Below, one piece after another: positions 6,653-14,550 of a DNA stretch of 20,031 nt (position 1 is the stretch's first letter; the number at the start of each line of letters is the position of its first letter). Made by a program: the position numbers and the translations under genes. The notes under the pieces were generated by a model that had not been told where the DNA came from, made no database searches, and saw only the letters and a list, made by a program, of their open reading frames with translations. Source of the stretch: Candidatus Mnemosynella bozhongmuii (GTDB taxonomy: Archaea > Halobacteriota > Archaeoglobi > Mnemosynellales > Mnemosynellaceae); the NCBI GenBank assembly GCA_014361165.1, contig JACIWD010000102.1:1-20031 (forward strand), read 5' to 3'.

Positions 6653-7804
6653 ATGGTCTCTGTCGAGGAGCTGAGAGAGGAGTTTCCGCTTGCGAAGAAG
6701 GTGATTTATTTCGATAACGCTGCAACGACTCTGAAACCTCTGAGATGCCTGAGAGCTCTGGAAGAGCTCTTCACCGAGTATTCTTCAAACTACGGGAGAA
6801 GCGCTCACAGACTTTCTCAGAGGACGACTGAAAAATATGAGGAGGTTCGCGAGAGGGTTGCCTCTTTTCTCAATGCATCCCCCGAGCAGATAGTCTTTGT
6901 GAGGAACACAACGGAAGCCATCAATCTGGTCTCTCATCTCATACCTCAGGGTCATGTCATCTCGACCGTCATGGAGCACAATTCAAATCTTCTGCCATTC
7001 TTCTCACGTGAGAGAACTCTCCTGAAGCCAAGAAACTTTCTGATCTCTCTCGAGGATCTTGAGAGAGCAATAAGGGACGACACCTCTCTCATAACCATAA
7101 CTCATGCTTCAAATGTCCTGGGAAATCTTCAGCCAGTGGAGGAGATATGCAGGCTGGCATCTTCCTATGAAATTCCCGTTCTCATAGATTCAGCTCAAAC
7201 AGCCGGAACTGTTGAGATAAATTTGAAGAGGATTAAATGCGATTTCATGGCAATTTCAGCCCATAAAGGACTTCTCGCACCGCAGGGAACTGGAATTCTC
7301 TATATCCGGGAACCTGAAAGATACGAGCCCCTCTATCTCGGAGGTGGAATTGTTGAAGATGTTGATGAGCAGAGCTTCAGGCTTCTCGAAGCCCCTCAGA
7401 AATTTGAAGCTGGAACTCCAAACATTCCAGGAGTCATCGCTCTCGGCGCATCTCTCGAACTCATCCAGGAAGTTGGCGTTGCGAAAATTGAGAGGCACCT
7501 GAGAACTCTGACTTCTGAATGCATTTCAAGGCTCTCGGAGATTGAGGGCATCGAGATCATAAGTCCTGAAGACTCTCATTCAATCGTCTCGTTCAATCTT
7601 CGTGACTTCAACTTCCATGATGTGTCGATTCTTCTTGATGAGCTCTATTCAATCTGCACGAGAAGCGGGAAGCACTGTGCTCATCTCCTCTTCAAACATC
7701 TCAATCTTGAAGGATGTGTGAGAGCCTCCTTTGCCATCTACAACACTCTCCGGGAGGTTGAGAGGTTTGCAGAAGCACTTGAAAGAATCTCAAAGGAGGG
7801 TTGA
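6653..7804 (+). CDS. SufS-like cysteine desulfurase (class V aminotransferase fold)
   Basis: A 383-aa PLP enzyme of the SufS/CsdA type, which takes sulfur from cysteine as a protein persulfide for iron-sulfur cluster or RNA thiolation pathways. Motifs: YFDNAATTLKP at the N-terminus, VFVRNTTEAINLV, H/N-rich HNSNLLPF, IDSAQTAG for PLP-ring contact, SAHKG with PLP-binding K205, and the active-site loop TRSGKHCAH with C342. The length fits SufS rather than a shorter selenocysteine lyase-like relative. The frame is open upstream to 6527, but ATG 6653 is placed correctly for the family and lies 26 nt from a TATA-like box. No SufE, SufBC or IscU gene is adjacent. The downstream kptA ribosome site overlaps its last codons, so the two are co-transcribed. 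Many methanogens lack this enzyme, so its presence is informative. Confidence 0.9.
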   Translation: MVSVEELREEFPLAKKVIYFDNAATTLKPLRCLRALEELFTEYSSNYGRSAHRLSQRTTEKYEEVRERVASFLNASPEQIVFVRNTTEAINLVSHLIPQGHVISTVMEHNSNLLPFFSRERTLLKPRNFLISLEDLERAIRDDTSLITITHASNVLGNLQPVEEICRLASSYEIPVLIDSAQTAGTVEINLKRIKCDFMAISAHKGLLAPQGTGILYIREPERYEPLYLGGGIVEDVDEQSFRLLEAPQKFEAGTPNIPGVIALGASLELIQEVGVAKIERHLRTLTSECISRLSEIEGIEIISPEDSHSIVSFNLRDFNFHDVSILLDELYSICTRSGKHCAHLLFKHLNLEGCVRASFAIYNTLREVERFAEALERISKEG

Positions 7805-7808
7805 AGGC

Positions 7809-8438
7809 ATGTGGAAGGTCTGGTATTGCAGAAATCACGGGTATTACAGAGCCGAGGAGAGGAAGTGTGAGAGCTGCATTGAAATTATGGATGAGGAGAA
7901 AGCTGTAAGGCTGGGCAAGCTCCTCTCCGGAGTTCTGAGACACTTTCCCGAAAGATTTGGAGTACGGATGACCCCTGAGGGATGGGTCAATATGGATTAT
8001 CTTGCAAGAGCTCTTTCGAGAAAAATGAGGTGGGTCAGAAAGAAGCACATAATCGCGCTTGTCAGCTCTGATGAGAAGGGGAGATATGAGATAAGGAAGA
8101 ACATGATAAGAGCGAGATACGGGCATTCCGTGAATGTTGAGCTCGATTACGAGGATAACGATCTTGAGAAACTTTACTACGGTTCCAATGAGGAGGAAGC
8201 CGAGAGAATTCTTGAAGTCGGGTTGAAGCCGGTGAAGCAGAGATATGTTCATCTCAGCACAACTCTTGAGAAGGCAATTGAGGTGGGCTCGCTGAGGTCA
8301 GAAACTCCGGTGATAATAGAGGTGGATGCGAGAAAAGCTCAGGAGGACGGAATAAGGATAATGAAGGCAACAAAGGACATTGCTTTAGCCGAGGAAATTC
8401 CTCCGAAGTATCTCAGACTCATAAAGGAGAGCACGTGA
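7809..8438 (+). CDS. kptA: RNA 2'-phosphotransferase (Tpt1/KptA family)
   Basis: This 209-aa enzyme transfers an internal RNA 2'-phosphate to NAD+, giving ADP-ribose 1'',2''-cyclic phosphate and nicotinamide. The N-terminus adds a zinc ribbon (C7, H10, C20, C23) that bacterial KptA lacks. The winged-helix part reads LSGVLRHFPERFG and EGWVNMDYL. The ADP-ribosyltransferase-like part has RARYGHSVNV, LYYGSN and the RYVHLSTT motif, then a short VIIEVDARKA strand. The first two carry the Arg-His and Gly-His-Ser residues of the family. ATG 7809 has GGAGGG at 7795-7800 with 8-nt spacing, 4 nt after the desulfurase stop. Its 3' end overlaps convergent rtcA by 20 bp. The physiological substrate in archaea is unclear, because archaeal tRNA splicing by RtcB leaves no 2'-phosphate. 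Confidence 0.92.
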   Translation: MWKVWYCRNHGYYRAEERKCESCIEIMDEEKAVRLGKLLSGVLRHFPERFGVRMTPEGWVNMDYLARALSRKMRWVRKKHIIALVSSDEKGRYEIRKNMIRARYGHSVNVELDYEDNDLEKLYYGSNEEEAERILEVGLKPVKQRYVHLSTTLEKAIEVGSLRSETPVIIEVDARKAQEDGIRIMKATKDIALAEEIPPKYLRLIKEST

Positions 8439-9396
8439 TTCTGGCCATCCTTTCCTCCTCTTCTATTTCAAATCTCACATCGAGAAACTTCTCGACAACC
8501 CATATTGAACTCCTTGTGTGGTTCGTGATTTTTGATGTTGTGATCTCGGAGGAGCCTCCGAGAGCCATGTATATAATCAGCTGATCCGCAAGATGCATGT
8601 CAACAGCTCCTCTGCTTGAGAGCTCCTCTCTGAGCATCTCTGCACATTTTCTTCCAACGTCCTCCGCAGGTCTTCCCTTCTCTCCGAGATCGCATGCTCC
8701 TTTGAAACCGCTCCACAGAGTTATGGAGCTTCCCGGAGAAAGTGAATCGACACGGAGAACCTCTATCTCTGCATCTCCGAGAACCTCAAGAGCACTTCTT
8801 TTCTGTCTCTCTGCAACATGAGCTGGAAGCTTTCCGCACAGCGAAATCCCCCTGATCCTCTCCTTCAGAGGCTCGATTATTCTCAGAGCCCTGAATTCAG
8901 AGGGCTCCACCCTTACGAAAACCTCTCCTCCCCCGGCAGGATAGAAACCCCTTCTTCTGACCTCAAGATGAACATCAGCACTCAGAGCTCTCAGAAAGAC
9001 GTTTTTGAAGTAATCAACAGTTGGACTCCATCTGACATCCGTGCCGCCTCTCACCGTGAGCTCTCCTCCCTTCACCATCATCATCGGAAGGATGCACTGA
9101 AGCAGAAGGGTTATGCTCCCTGCAGTTCCTATATCGGCGCTCATCCTCACCCTCTCAATCTCTCCCGGTTTGAAAATGATCTCGGTTGAACCGAGCTCAG
9201 CCCCTTTAACCTCGGCGTTGCACAGCTTTTCAGCTGTTCTGATCGTTCTCAGATGCTGCGGAGCAAGCCCCGGGTTCTTTCTCCCTTTCCTTATGTTGTA
9301 AACCCTGATGTCCTCTCCGAGAATTCCGCTCAGCGCAACCGCAACCCTCAGAATCTGTCCGCCTCCCTCTCCGTAGGAGCCGTCAATTTCAATCAT
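8419..9396 (-). CDS. rtcA: RNA 3'-terminal phosphate cyclase RtcA
   Basis: This 325-aa enzyme converts RNA 3'-phosphate to a 2',3'-cyclic phosphate using ATP through an enzyme-AMP intermediate. The N-terminal signature IDGSYGEGGGQILR, NIRKGRKNPGLAPQHL and the central GGTDVRWSPTVDYF and RRGFYPAGGGEV motifs are all present. The nucleotidylated histidine is H268 in MHLADQL. Length is normal for archaeal RtcA. ATG 9396 lies inside the end of prs (8-nt overlap, ATGATTGA) with a GGAG four bases upstream, so translation follows prs. The 3' end runs 20 bp into convergent kptA. Two RNA-end enzymes thus meet tail to tail, although they belong to different transcripts. In bacteria RtcA pairs with RtcB ligase; no rtcB is visible here. 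Confidence 0.96.
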   Translation of the reverse strand: MIEIDGSYGEGGGQILRVAVALSGILGEDIRVYNIRKGRKNPGLAPQHLRTIRTAEKLCNAEVKGAELGSTEIIFKPGEIERVRMSADIGTAGSITLLLQCILPMMMVKGGELTVRGGTDVRWSPTVDYFKNVFLRALSADVHLEVRRRGFYPAGGGEVFVRVEPSEFRALRIIEPLKERIRGISLCGKLPAHVAERQKRSALEVLGDAEIEVLRVDSLSPGSSITLWSGFKGACDLGEKGRPAEDVGRKCAEMLREELSSRGAVDMHLADQLIIYMALGGSSEITTSKITNHTRSSIWVVEKFLDVRFEIEEEERMARITCSPL

Positions 9397-10246
9397 GGAG
9401 CTCCCTCAGATAGGATGTGATGACCTTTGAAACTGAAATCACGCTGACAGGACTTTCAATTGTGTCGGTTGCAAAGAGCTCGGATGCACCGCTTCTGTAG
9501 ATTTTGCTGAGAGAATCCCCAACGAGAACGGGATGGATGCACCCGACAAAAATCCTTTTCGCTCCTCCTTTCCTGAGAATTGAGATTGCCTCTCTGATTG
9601 TTCCTCCTGTCGAGATGATGTCATCAACAATCACAGCATCCCTTCCGCTCACATCAAGGTCATCCGCGGAGATTCTGACATCCTCATCCCCGAATCTCTC
9701 CTTTCTCATAGCTCCGTAATCGCATCCAGCAGTTCTGGAGACCTTCTCAGCCAGCTCAACCGCTCCGTAATCCGGAGAGATGACAATTGGGTCTTCCAGC
9801 TCCATCGCTCCTATGTACCTTCCGAGTTCCTCAGAGGCATCGAGCTCTCTGACAGGAGATCTGAAATAGCCGAGAATTTCGCTGCTGTGAATGTTTATGA
9901 CCGCAACCGAATCCGCATTGATGAGGGAAGCAATCACCCTCGAGCTTACGGGTTCGCCACTTCTGAATCTCCTGTCCTGTCTGGCATAGCCGAAATACGG
10001 GATTATGACATGCTTCTCAGCGTCTTCGCATGCATCCAGCAGCTGAAGGAGAACAATTATGTCCTCATCTCTCCTTGTGCTCTGAATTATAACAGCTCTC
10101 TCAACCTCCTCTTTAACTCTTAAATATGACTCTCCGTCCGGAAACTTTCTGTATTCAACATCAGCCATCTTCCATCCCGTGAGATCCGAAACCCTTTTCG
10201 AGAGCACCTGAGAGGATGGTCCGGCTATTATCTTCATTTCACTCAT
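9389..10246 (-). CDS. prs: Ribose-phosphate pyrophosphokinase (PRPP synthase)
   Basis: This 285-aa cytosolic enzyme makes PRPP from ribose 5-phosphate and ATP, feeding purine, pyrimidine, histidine and NAD synthesis. Motifs: YRKFPDGESYLRV near the N-terminus, PYFGYARQDRRF for ATP binding, NIHSSEILGYF, VISPDYGA, and the PRPP loop AVIVDDIISTGGT. It is shorter than bacterial Prs, as usual for archaea. Three in-frame ATGs (10258, 10246, 10237) compete. I chose 10246 because a TTAAAA box is centred 27 nt upstream; 10258 would leave only about 15 nt. It forms a two-gene unit with rtcA. HisH and NadM in this window belong to pathways that use PRPP or its products, but they are separate units. Confidence 0.94.
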   Translation of the reverse strand: MSEMKIIAGPSSQVLSKRVSDLTGWKMADVEYRKFPDGESYLRVKEEVERAVIIQSTRRDEDIIVLLQLLDACEDAEKHVIIPYFGYARQDRRFRSGEPVSSRVIASLINADSVAVINIHSSEILGYFRSPVRELDASEELGRYIGAMELEDPIVISPDYGAVELAEKVSRTAGCDYGAMRKERFGDEDVRISADDLDVSGRDAVIVDDIISTGGTIREAISILRKGGAKRIFVGCIHPVLVGDSLSKIYRSGASELFATDTIESPVSVISVSKVITSYLRELHD

Positions 10247-10268
10247 CGGAAACTTCATGGCTCACAGC

Positions 10269-10277
10269 CCTTTTAAC
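10269..10277 (-). promoter_or_regulatory. Putative TATA box for prs-rtcA
   Basis: GTTAAAAG on the minus strand is centred near 10273, 27 nt before ATG 10246. The 87-bp gap 10247-10333 is a divergent promoter region, with the radical SAM box on the other strand. Confidence 0.5.
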
Positions 10278-10302
10278 TCTATCGTCACGGGGCATATCAA
10301 AA

Positions 10303-10312
10303 CTTTTTATTT
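10303..10312 (+). promoter_or_regulatory. Putative TATA box for the lone radical SAM gene
   Basis: CTTTTTATTT is centred 27 nt before GTG 10334. The spacing supports a leaderless transcript and therefore the GTG start. Confidence 0.5.
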
Positions 10313-10333
10313 CTCCATCTCTTATCTTCCTCT

Positions 10334-11284
10334 GTGATTCTCAGAGCTCTGAAGTTCATCGCCGAAAATCTTTCAGGAAAGAGAATTCCGCTCAGCCTGG
10401 CTCACATGGTGACCTTCAGATGCAACATGAGGTGCCATTACTGCGATTACTGGAGAAGAAGCTCTGAAGAGCTTGCTCTCAATGAAATCTTCAGGATGCT
10501 TGAAGAGGCAGCCGGGATGGGAATTCCGAGCTACACGGCAACAGGAGGCGAACCGCTTCTGAGAAAGGACATCGCGGAAATCCTTAAGTTTGCATCGGAA
10601 CTGGACCTCTACACAATTCTCTTCACAAATGGACTGCTTCTGAGAGAGAAGAAAATTGAAGCCGACAGAATATTCGTCAGTCTCGACACTCTTTCCAGAG
10701 AGAAGTTCATGAGGATAACCGGAGTTGACGCTCTCCCCAGGATTCTCGATGTTCTGAGATGGGCAGCTGAGAATCACGAGATATCTCTGAACACGGTTAT
10801 TCACGGCGAGAATCTTGATGAGATTGAAGATCTTGTGAGATTCGCAGATGAACTTGGAGTGGGCATTTCCTTTGAGCCGGTCTCTCCTTATTTTGATGGA
10901 TGTCCATCTCTCAGCAGAGAGGCTCTCAGAAAGAGTGCGGAAAAGCTTCTCAGACTGAAGAGGGAGTACAGGTGCATCCTGAATTCGAGAAAATATCTTG
11001 AGATGATTCTCAGAGGTGAGAGATTCGAGTGCAGACCGCATCTTCTTCTCAGGGTGAATCCGGATGGTTCGGTGATTTCACCATGCTATGAAATCGAGCA
11101 TGTAAGAGCCGGAGATGTAAGGGATGGCATCGGGAATGTGATTCGCAGTGAACTCTACTCAGAAGGTCTTAAAAGAGCCAGAGATTGCAGGGGATGCTAT
11201 CTGAGCTGTTATGCTGAGACCTCCATGGCTCTCTCATTACGCAATCTTCCCGCATACCTTCCAACCATTTTGAGGCTTCTCTGA
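10334..11284 (+). CDS. Radical SAM protein with SPASM/twitch-like C-terminus
   Basis: A 316-aa enzyme with a canonical cluster motif C30-x3-C34-x2-C37 (FRCNMRCHYCDYW), the GGE-type motif TATGGEPLL for SAM methionine binding, LFTNGLLL and IFVSLDTLSREKF. The C-terminal 70 residues hold further cysteines: ECRPHLLLRVNPDGSVISPC followed by DCRGCYLSC, resembling the auxiliary cluster region of SPASM/twitch proteins. Relatives include NirJ/AhbD heme enzymes, PqqE-like peptide modifiers and HpnH-like lipid enzymes; I cannot choose between them. The gene is monocistronic, 50 bp ahead of lonB, and no precursor peptide gene is evident nearby. The GTG start gives MILRALKFIAENL, and no in-frame ATG lies before M25. 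Family assignment is firm; specific function is unknown. Confidence 0.85.
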   Translation: MILRALKFIAENLSGKRIPLSLAHMVTFRCNMRCHYCDYWRRSSEELALNEIFRMLEEAAGMGIPSYTATGGEPLLRKDIAEILKFASELDLYTILFTNGLLLREKKIEADRIFVSLDTLSREKFMRITGVDALPRILDVLRWAAENHEISLNTVIHGENLDEIEDLVRFADELGVGISFEPVSPYFDGCPSLSREALRKSAEKLLRLKREYRCILNSRKYLEMILRGERFECRPHLLLRVNPDGSVISPCYEIEHVRAGDVRDGIGNVIRSELYSEGLKRARDCRGCYLSCYAETSMALSLRNLPAYLPTILRLL

Positions 11285-11302
11285 TTGTTTCCTTTCCAGA
11301 AA

Positions 11303-11311
11303 CTATTTAAC
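11303..11311 (+). promoter_or_regulatory. Putative TATA box for the lonB operon
   Basis: CTATTTAAC in the 50-bp gap is centred 28 nt before GTG 11335. An upstream ATG at 11321 reaches a stop after five codons, which favours GTG as the true start. Confidence 0.55.
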
Positions 11312-11334
11312 CAAAACAGTATGAAAGGGATTCT

Positions 11335-13245
11335 GTGACAGGAGAGGTGGATGAAGTTTCAGAGCTTCTTGGTGGTCTTGATATAAAAAGCACCGCTGAA
11401 ATAGAGGTTCCAAAGCTTCTCATAGACCAGGTTATCGGACAGGATCATGCTGTTGAGGTCATCAGGAAGGCTGCAAAGCAGCACCGGCATGTTCTGATGA
11501 TCGGAACACCGGGAACAGGAAAGTCAATGCTCGCAAGAGCCATGTCAGAGCTCCTTCCGAAAGAAGAGCTGGAGGACATTCTCGTTTATCCCAATCCTGA
11601 GGATCCGAACAATCCAAAAATCAGGGTTGTTCCTGCAGGAGAGGGAAGAAAGATTGTTGAGGCTTACAAGGCTGAAGCAATGAAGAGAATGCAGTTCAGA
11701 AACACCCTGATAATGCTCTTCATCTTCATGATCCTCGGATATTCCTTCGTTGTCGGTCAGTTCCTCTGGGGAGTTATAGCCTCGGCAATCATCTTTCTCG
11801 CTCTCCGCTATGCAATGCCGAGAGAAGATGTCATGGTTCCCAAGCTTCTGGTTTCGAATGAAGGCAGGACAACAGCTCCTTTTGTTGATGCAACAGGAGC
11901 TCATGCCGGAGCTCTTCTCGGTGACGTGAGGCATGATCCCTTCCAGAGCGGAGGTCTCGAAACACCCGCTCACGAGAGGGTTGAAGCCGGAGCAATCCAC
12001 AAGGCTCACAAGGGAGTCCTCTTCATAGACGAGATCAACACTCTGAGAATAGAATCGCAGCAGCATCTTCTGACAGCTCTTCAGGAGGGTGAATTTCCGA
12101 TAACCGGGCAGTCTGAGAGAAGCTCCGGAGCCATGGTGAAAACGGATCCGGTTCCCTGCCGTTTCATCCTGGTTGCCGCAGGAAATCTCGATGCAATTCA
12201 GAACATGCATCCTGCTTTGAGATCGAGAATAAAGGGGTATGGTTACGAAGTCTACATGCGTGACACCATGCCGGACACTCCTGAGAACAGAAGAAAACTC
12301 GTCAGATTTGTTGCTCAGGAGGTCAAGAAGGACGGAAAGATTCCTCACTTCTCAAGAGAGGCTGTTGCAGAAGTTATAAGGGAGGCGAGAAGAAGGGCAG
12401 GAAGGAGAGGCCATCTGACCCTCAATCTCAGAGATCTCGGAGGTCTTGTGAGGGTTGCGGGAGATATAGCGAAAGCCGAGGGAGCGGATCTCGTTAGAGC
12501 CGAGCACGTGATAAGAGCAAAGAGGATGGCAAGATCCATAGAGCAGCAGTTTGCTGATCAGTACATCGAGAGGAGGAAGGATTACAAACTCTTCATAAAT
12601 GAGGGTGAGGCAGTGGGAAGGGTGAACGGTCTCGCAGTCATAGGAGGCGATTCCGGAATCGTTCTTCCCATTGTTGCCGAGGTCACCCCCTCGATGTCCA
12701 AGAGTGGAGGAAGAGTGGTTGCAACAGGAAGGCTTCAGGAGATAGCAAAGGAAGCAGTCGAGAATGTTTTCGCATGGATCAAGAAATCCTACGGAAAGGA
12801 TCTTTCCGACAAGGATGTTCATGTTCAGTTCGTTGGGACATACGAGGGAGTTGAGGGAGACAGCGCATCAATCTCGATTGCAACCGCAGTGATCTCAGCT
12901 CTTGAGGAGATTCCTGTTGCCCAGGATGTTGCGATGACAGGCTCTCTCTCAGTCAGAGGAGAGGTTCTTCCCGTGGGAGGAATAACATACAAGATTGAGG
13001 CTGCTGTGAATGCAGGGATAAAGAAAGTCATCATTCCAAAGGCAAATCTCGATGATGTGATGCTTGAGGATAGATATCGAAGCGAGGTGGAAATCATTCC
13101 TGTCTCCACAATAGAGGAAGTTCTCGCTCATGCTCTCGTGGGCAGCAGGAAGGAGGAGTTCCTCAGAAAAATCAGAGTTCCCGGGATCGAAAAGAAGAGC
13201 TCGAGAGGAGATTTCAGGTTTCTGCCCTCTCCAGAGGGTGGTTAA
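11335..13245 (+). CDS. lonB: Archaeal membrane-anchored ATP-dependent protease LonB
   Basis: A 636-aa AAA+ Ser/Lys protease that degrades unfolded proteins at the inner face of the cytoplasmic membrane. The AAA+ domain has Walker A GTPGTGKS at 57-64 and Walker B VLFIDEIN near 228-235. Between them, residues about 123-160 form two hydrophobic helices separated by a short turn, the membrane insertion that marks archaeal LonB. The protease domain has catalytic S510 in EGDSAS and K553 in GGITYKIEAA, almost the same numbering I recall for the Archaeoglobus enzyme. The start is GTG with no ribosome site but a TATA-like box 28 nt upstream. The TAA stop directly abuts the ATG of tldD. First gene of a four-gene unit with a second proteolytic system. 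Confidence 0.96.
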   Translation: MTGEVDEVSELLGGLDIKSTAEIEVPKLLIDQVIGQDHAVEVIRKAAKQHRHVLMIGTPGTGKSMLARAMSELLPKEELEDILVYPNPEDPNNPKIRVVPAGEGRKIVEAYKAEAMKRMQFRNTLIMLFIFMILGYSFVVGQFLWGVIASAIIFLALRYAMPREDVMVPKLLVSNEGRTTAPFVDATGAHAGALLGDVRHDPFQSGGLETPAHERVEAGAIHKAHKGVLFIDEINTLRIESQQHLLTALQEGEFPITGQSERSSGAMVKTDPVPCRFILVAAGNLDAIQNMHPALRSRIKGYGYEVYMRDTMPDTPENRRKLVRFVAQEVKKDGKIPHFSREAVAEVIREARRRAGRRGHLTLNLRDLGGLVRVAGDIAKAEGADLVRAEHVIRAKRMARSIEQQFADQYIERRKDYKLFINEGEAVGRVNGLAVIGGDSGIVLPIVAEVTPSMSKSGGRVVATGRLQEIAKEAVENVFAWIKKSYGKDLSDKDVHVQFVGTYEGVEGDSASISIATAVISALEEIPVAQDVAMTGSLSVRGEVLPVGGITYKIEAAVNAGIKKVIIPKANLDDVMLEDRYRSEVEIIPVSTIEEVLAHALVGSRKEEFLRKIRVPGIEKKSSRGDFRFLPSPEGG

Positions 13246-14550
13246 ATGAATTTTGATTTCCATGATTTTCGCATTCTCAGAGCTGAGGTAACGGAGATAT
13301 CAGTTGAAAACGGAGAAATAACAAATCTCACAGGTTATTCAAGAATTTCAGGAATTGCAAGAGTTCTCGCCGGAAACAGGTGGGGAGTTTACAGTTTTGA
13401 AGGTGAGCTGGAATCAGAGGAAGCTATAAGAAAGGCATGCGAGCTGATCTCTCCTTTCCCTCGTGAGAACTCTCTGAGAGTCAGTGATGAGGTAACAAAG
13501 CTCAACATCAGGGTGGATGCGGAGAGAGATCCGAGGGATGTTGATGTTGAGGAGAAGCTCGAAGTCATCATGAATTCCGAGGAGCTTCTGAGGGATGAGA
13601 GGATAAAAAGCACGAGAATTTTCTATTCCGACGTCTCTCTTGATTTCCACTACGAGAACTCTTTTGGCTCGGATTCCAGCTACTCTCTCTCAAAAAGCGG
13701 AATGAGCGTGAGCTGTGTGGCTCTTGAGAATGGAGAAATGGAAATGGGATATCGCTCTCATTTCAGTCTCGGAGGCTTCGAGGTTGTTGAGGAGAATTAT
13801 GAGAGGATGGCAGAAGAAGCAAGAGCTGTCGCTCTTGAGCTTCTCAGAGCAAGAAGAGGACCAAAGGGAAAAATCCCTGTAATCATGGATCAGGAACTTG
13901 CAGGAGTTTTCATACACGAAGCAGTCGGTCATGCGGTCGAGGCAGATCTCGTTATTGAGGGAAATTCAAAATTCGAGGGAATGCTCGGAAAACAAGTTGC
14001 ATCTTCTCTCGTTACCGTGGTGGATGATCCAACCGAGAGAGCATATGGCTTTTATCCGGTTGATGATGAGGGTGCGAGAGCCAGAAGGAGAGTCCTGATA
14101 GAGAACGGAATTCTGAAATCCTTCCTTCACAGCAGGGAAACCTCAGCGAAGCTTGGAGGAGAACCCGGAAATGCCAGAGCTCAGTGGAATTCAGTCCCTC
14201 TGGTCAGGATGAGCAACACTTTCATGCTTCCCGGAGAAATGAGCAGGGATGAGCTTTTCGAGGGCTTCACCGGAGTTTATCTTCTCGGTTCCCGTGGAGG
14301 TCAGGTGAGCACAGCAGACGGAATATTTCAGTTCAGTGCGGAGAGAGGTTATGTTGTGAAGAACGGAGAGATTCTCCATCCCATCAAGAACTCCTCAATC
14401 TCAGGAGAGATCATCGAGCTTTTGAGGAATGTTGAGGCTCTCTCAGATGACCTGAAGCTGAACTCCGGGAGATGCGGTAAGAAGAATCAGACTGTTTCGG
14501 TTAGCGATGGAGCTCCTCATGTGAGGCTCAGGGAGGCTGTTCTCGGATGA
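13246..14550 (+). CDS. tldD: TldD-family metalloprotease
   Basis: This 434-aa protein is the catalytic zinc subunit of the TldD/TldE complex, which cleaves unfolded peptides and, in bacteria, matures microcin B17. The HExxxH motif is H224-E225-A-V-G-H229 in FIHEAVGHAVEADL. A late SGRCGKKNQ matches the conserved cysteine region that completes zinc binding. GVYLLGSRGGQVSTADGIFQF is also typical. ATG 13246 follows the lonB stop with no gap, and GAGGGTGG just upstream is a ribosome site inside lonB. Its TGA overlaps the tldE start. Overall length is slightly below the bacterial protein, as expected for archaea. Confidence 0.94.
   Translation: MNFDFHDFRILRAEVTEISVENGEITNLTGYSRISGIARVLAGNRWGVYSFEGELESEEAIRKACELISPFPRENSLRVSDEVTKLNIRVDAERDPRDVDVEEKLEVIMNSEELLRDERIKSTRIFYSDVSLDFHYENSFGSDSSYSLSKSGMSVSCVALENGEMEMGYRSHFSLGGFEVVEENYERMAEEARAVALELLRARRGPKGKIPVIMDQELAGVFIHEAVGHAVEADLVIEGNSKFEGMLGKQVASSLVTVVDDPTERAYGFYPVDDEGARARRRVLIENGILKSFLHSRETSAKLGGEPGNARAQWNSVPLVRMSNTFMLPGEMSRDELFEGFTGVYLLGSRGGQVSTADGIFQFSAERGYVVKNGEILHPIKNSSISGEIIELLRNVEALSDDLKLNSGRCGKKNQTVSVSDGAPHVRLREAVLG

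Noticed and set aside
10373..11041. 222-codon minus-strand open frame
   Set aside because: Antisense to the canonical radical SAM gene; low-complexity composition and no motif.
11545..12348. 267-codon minus-strand open frame
   Set aside because: Antisense to the AAA+ domain of lonB, no family motif, no promoter or ribosome site.
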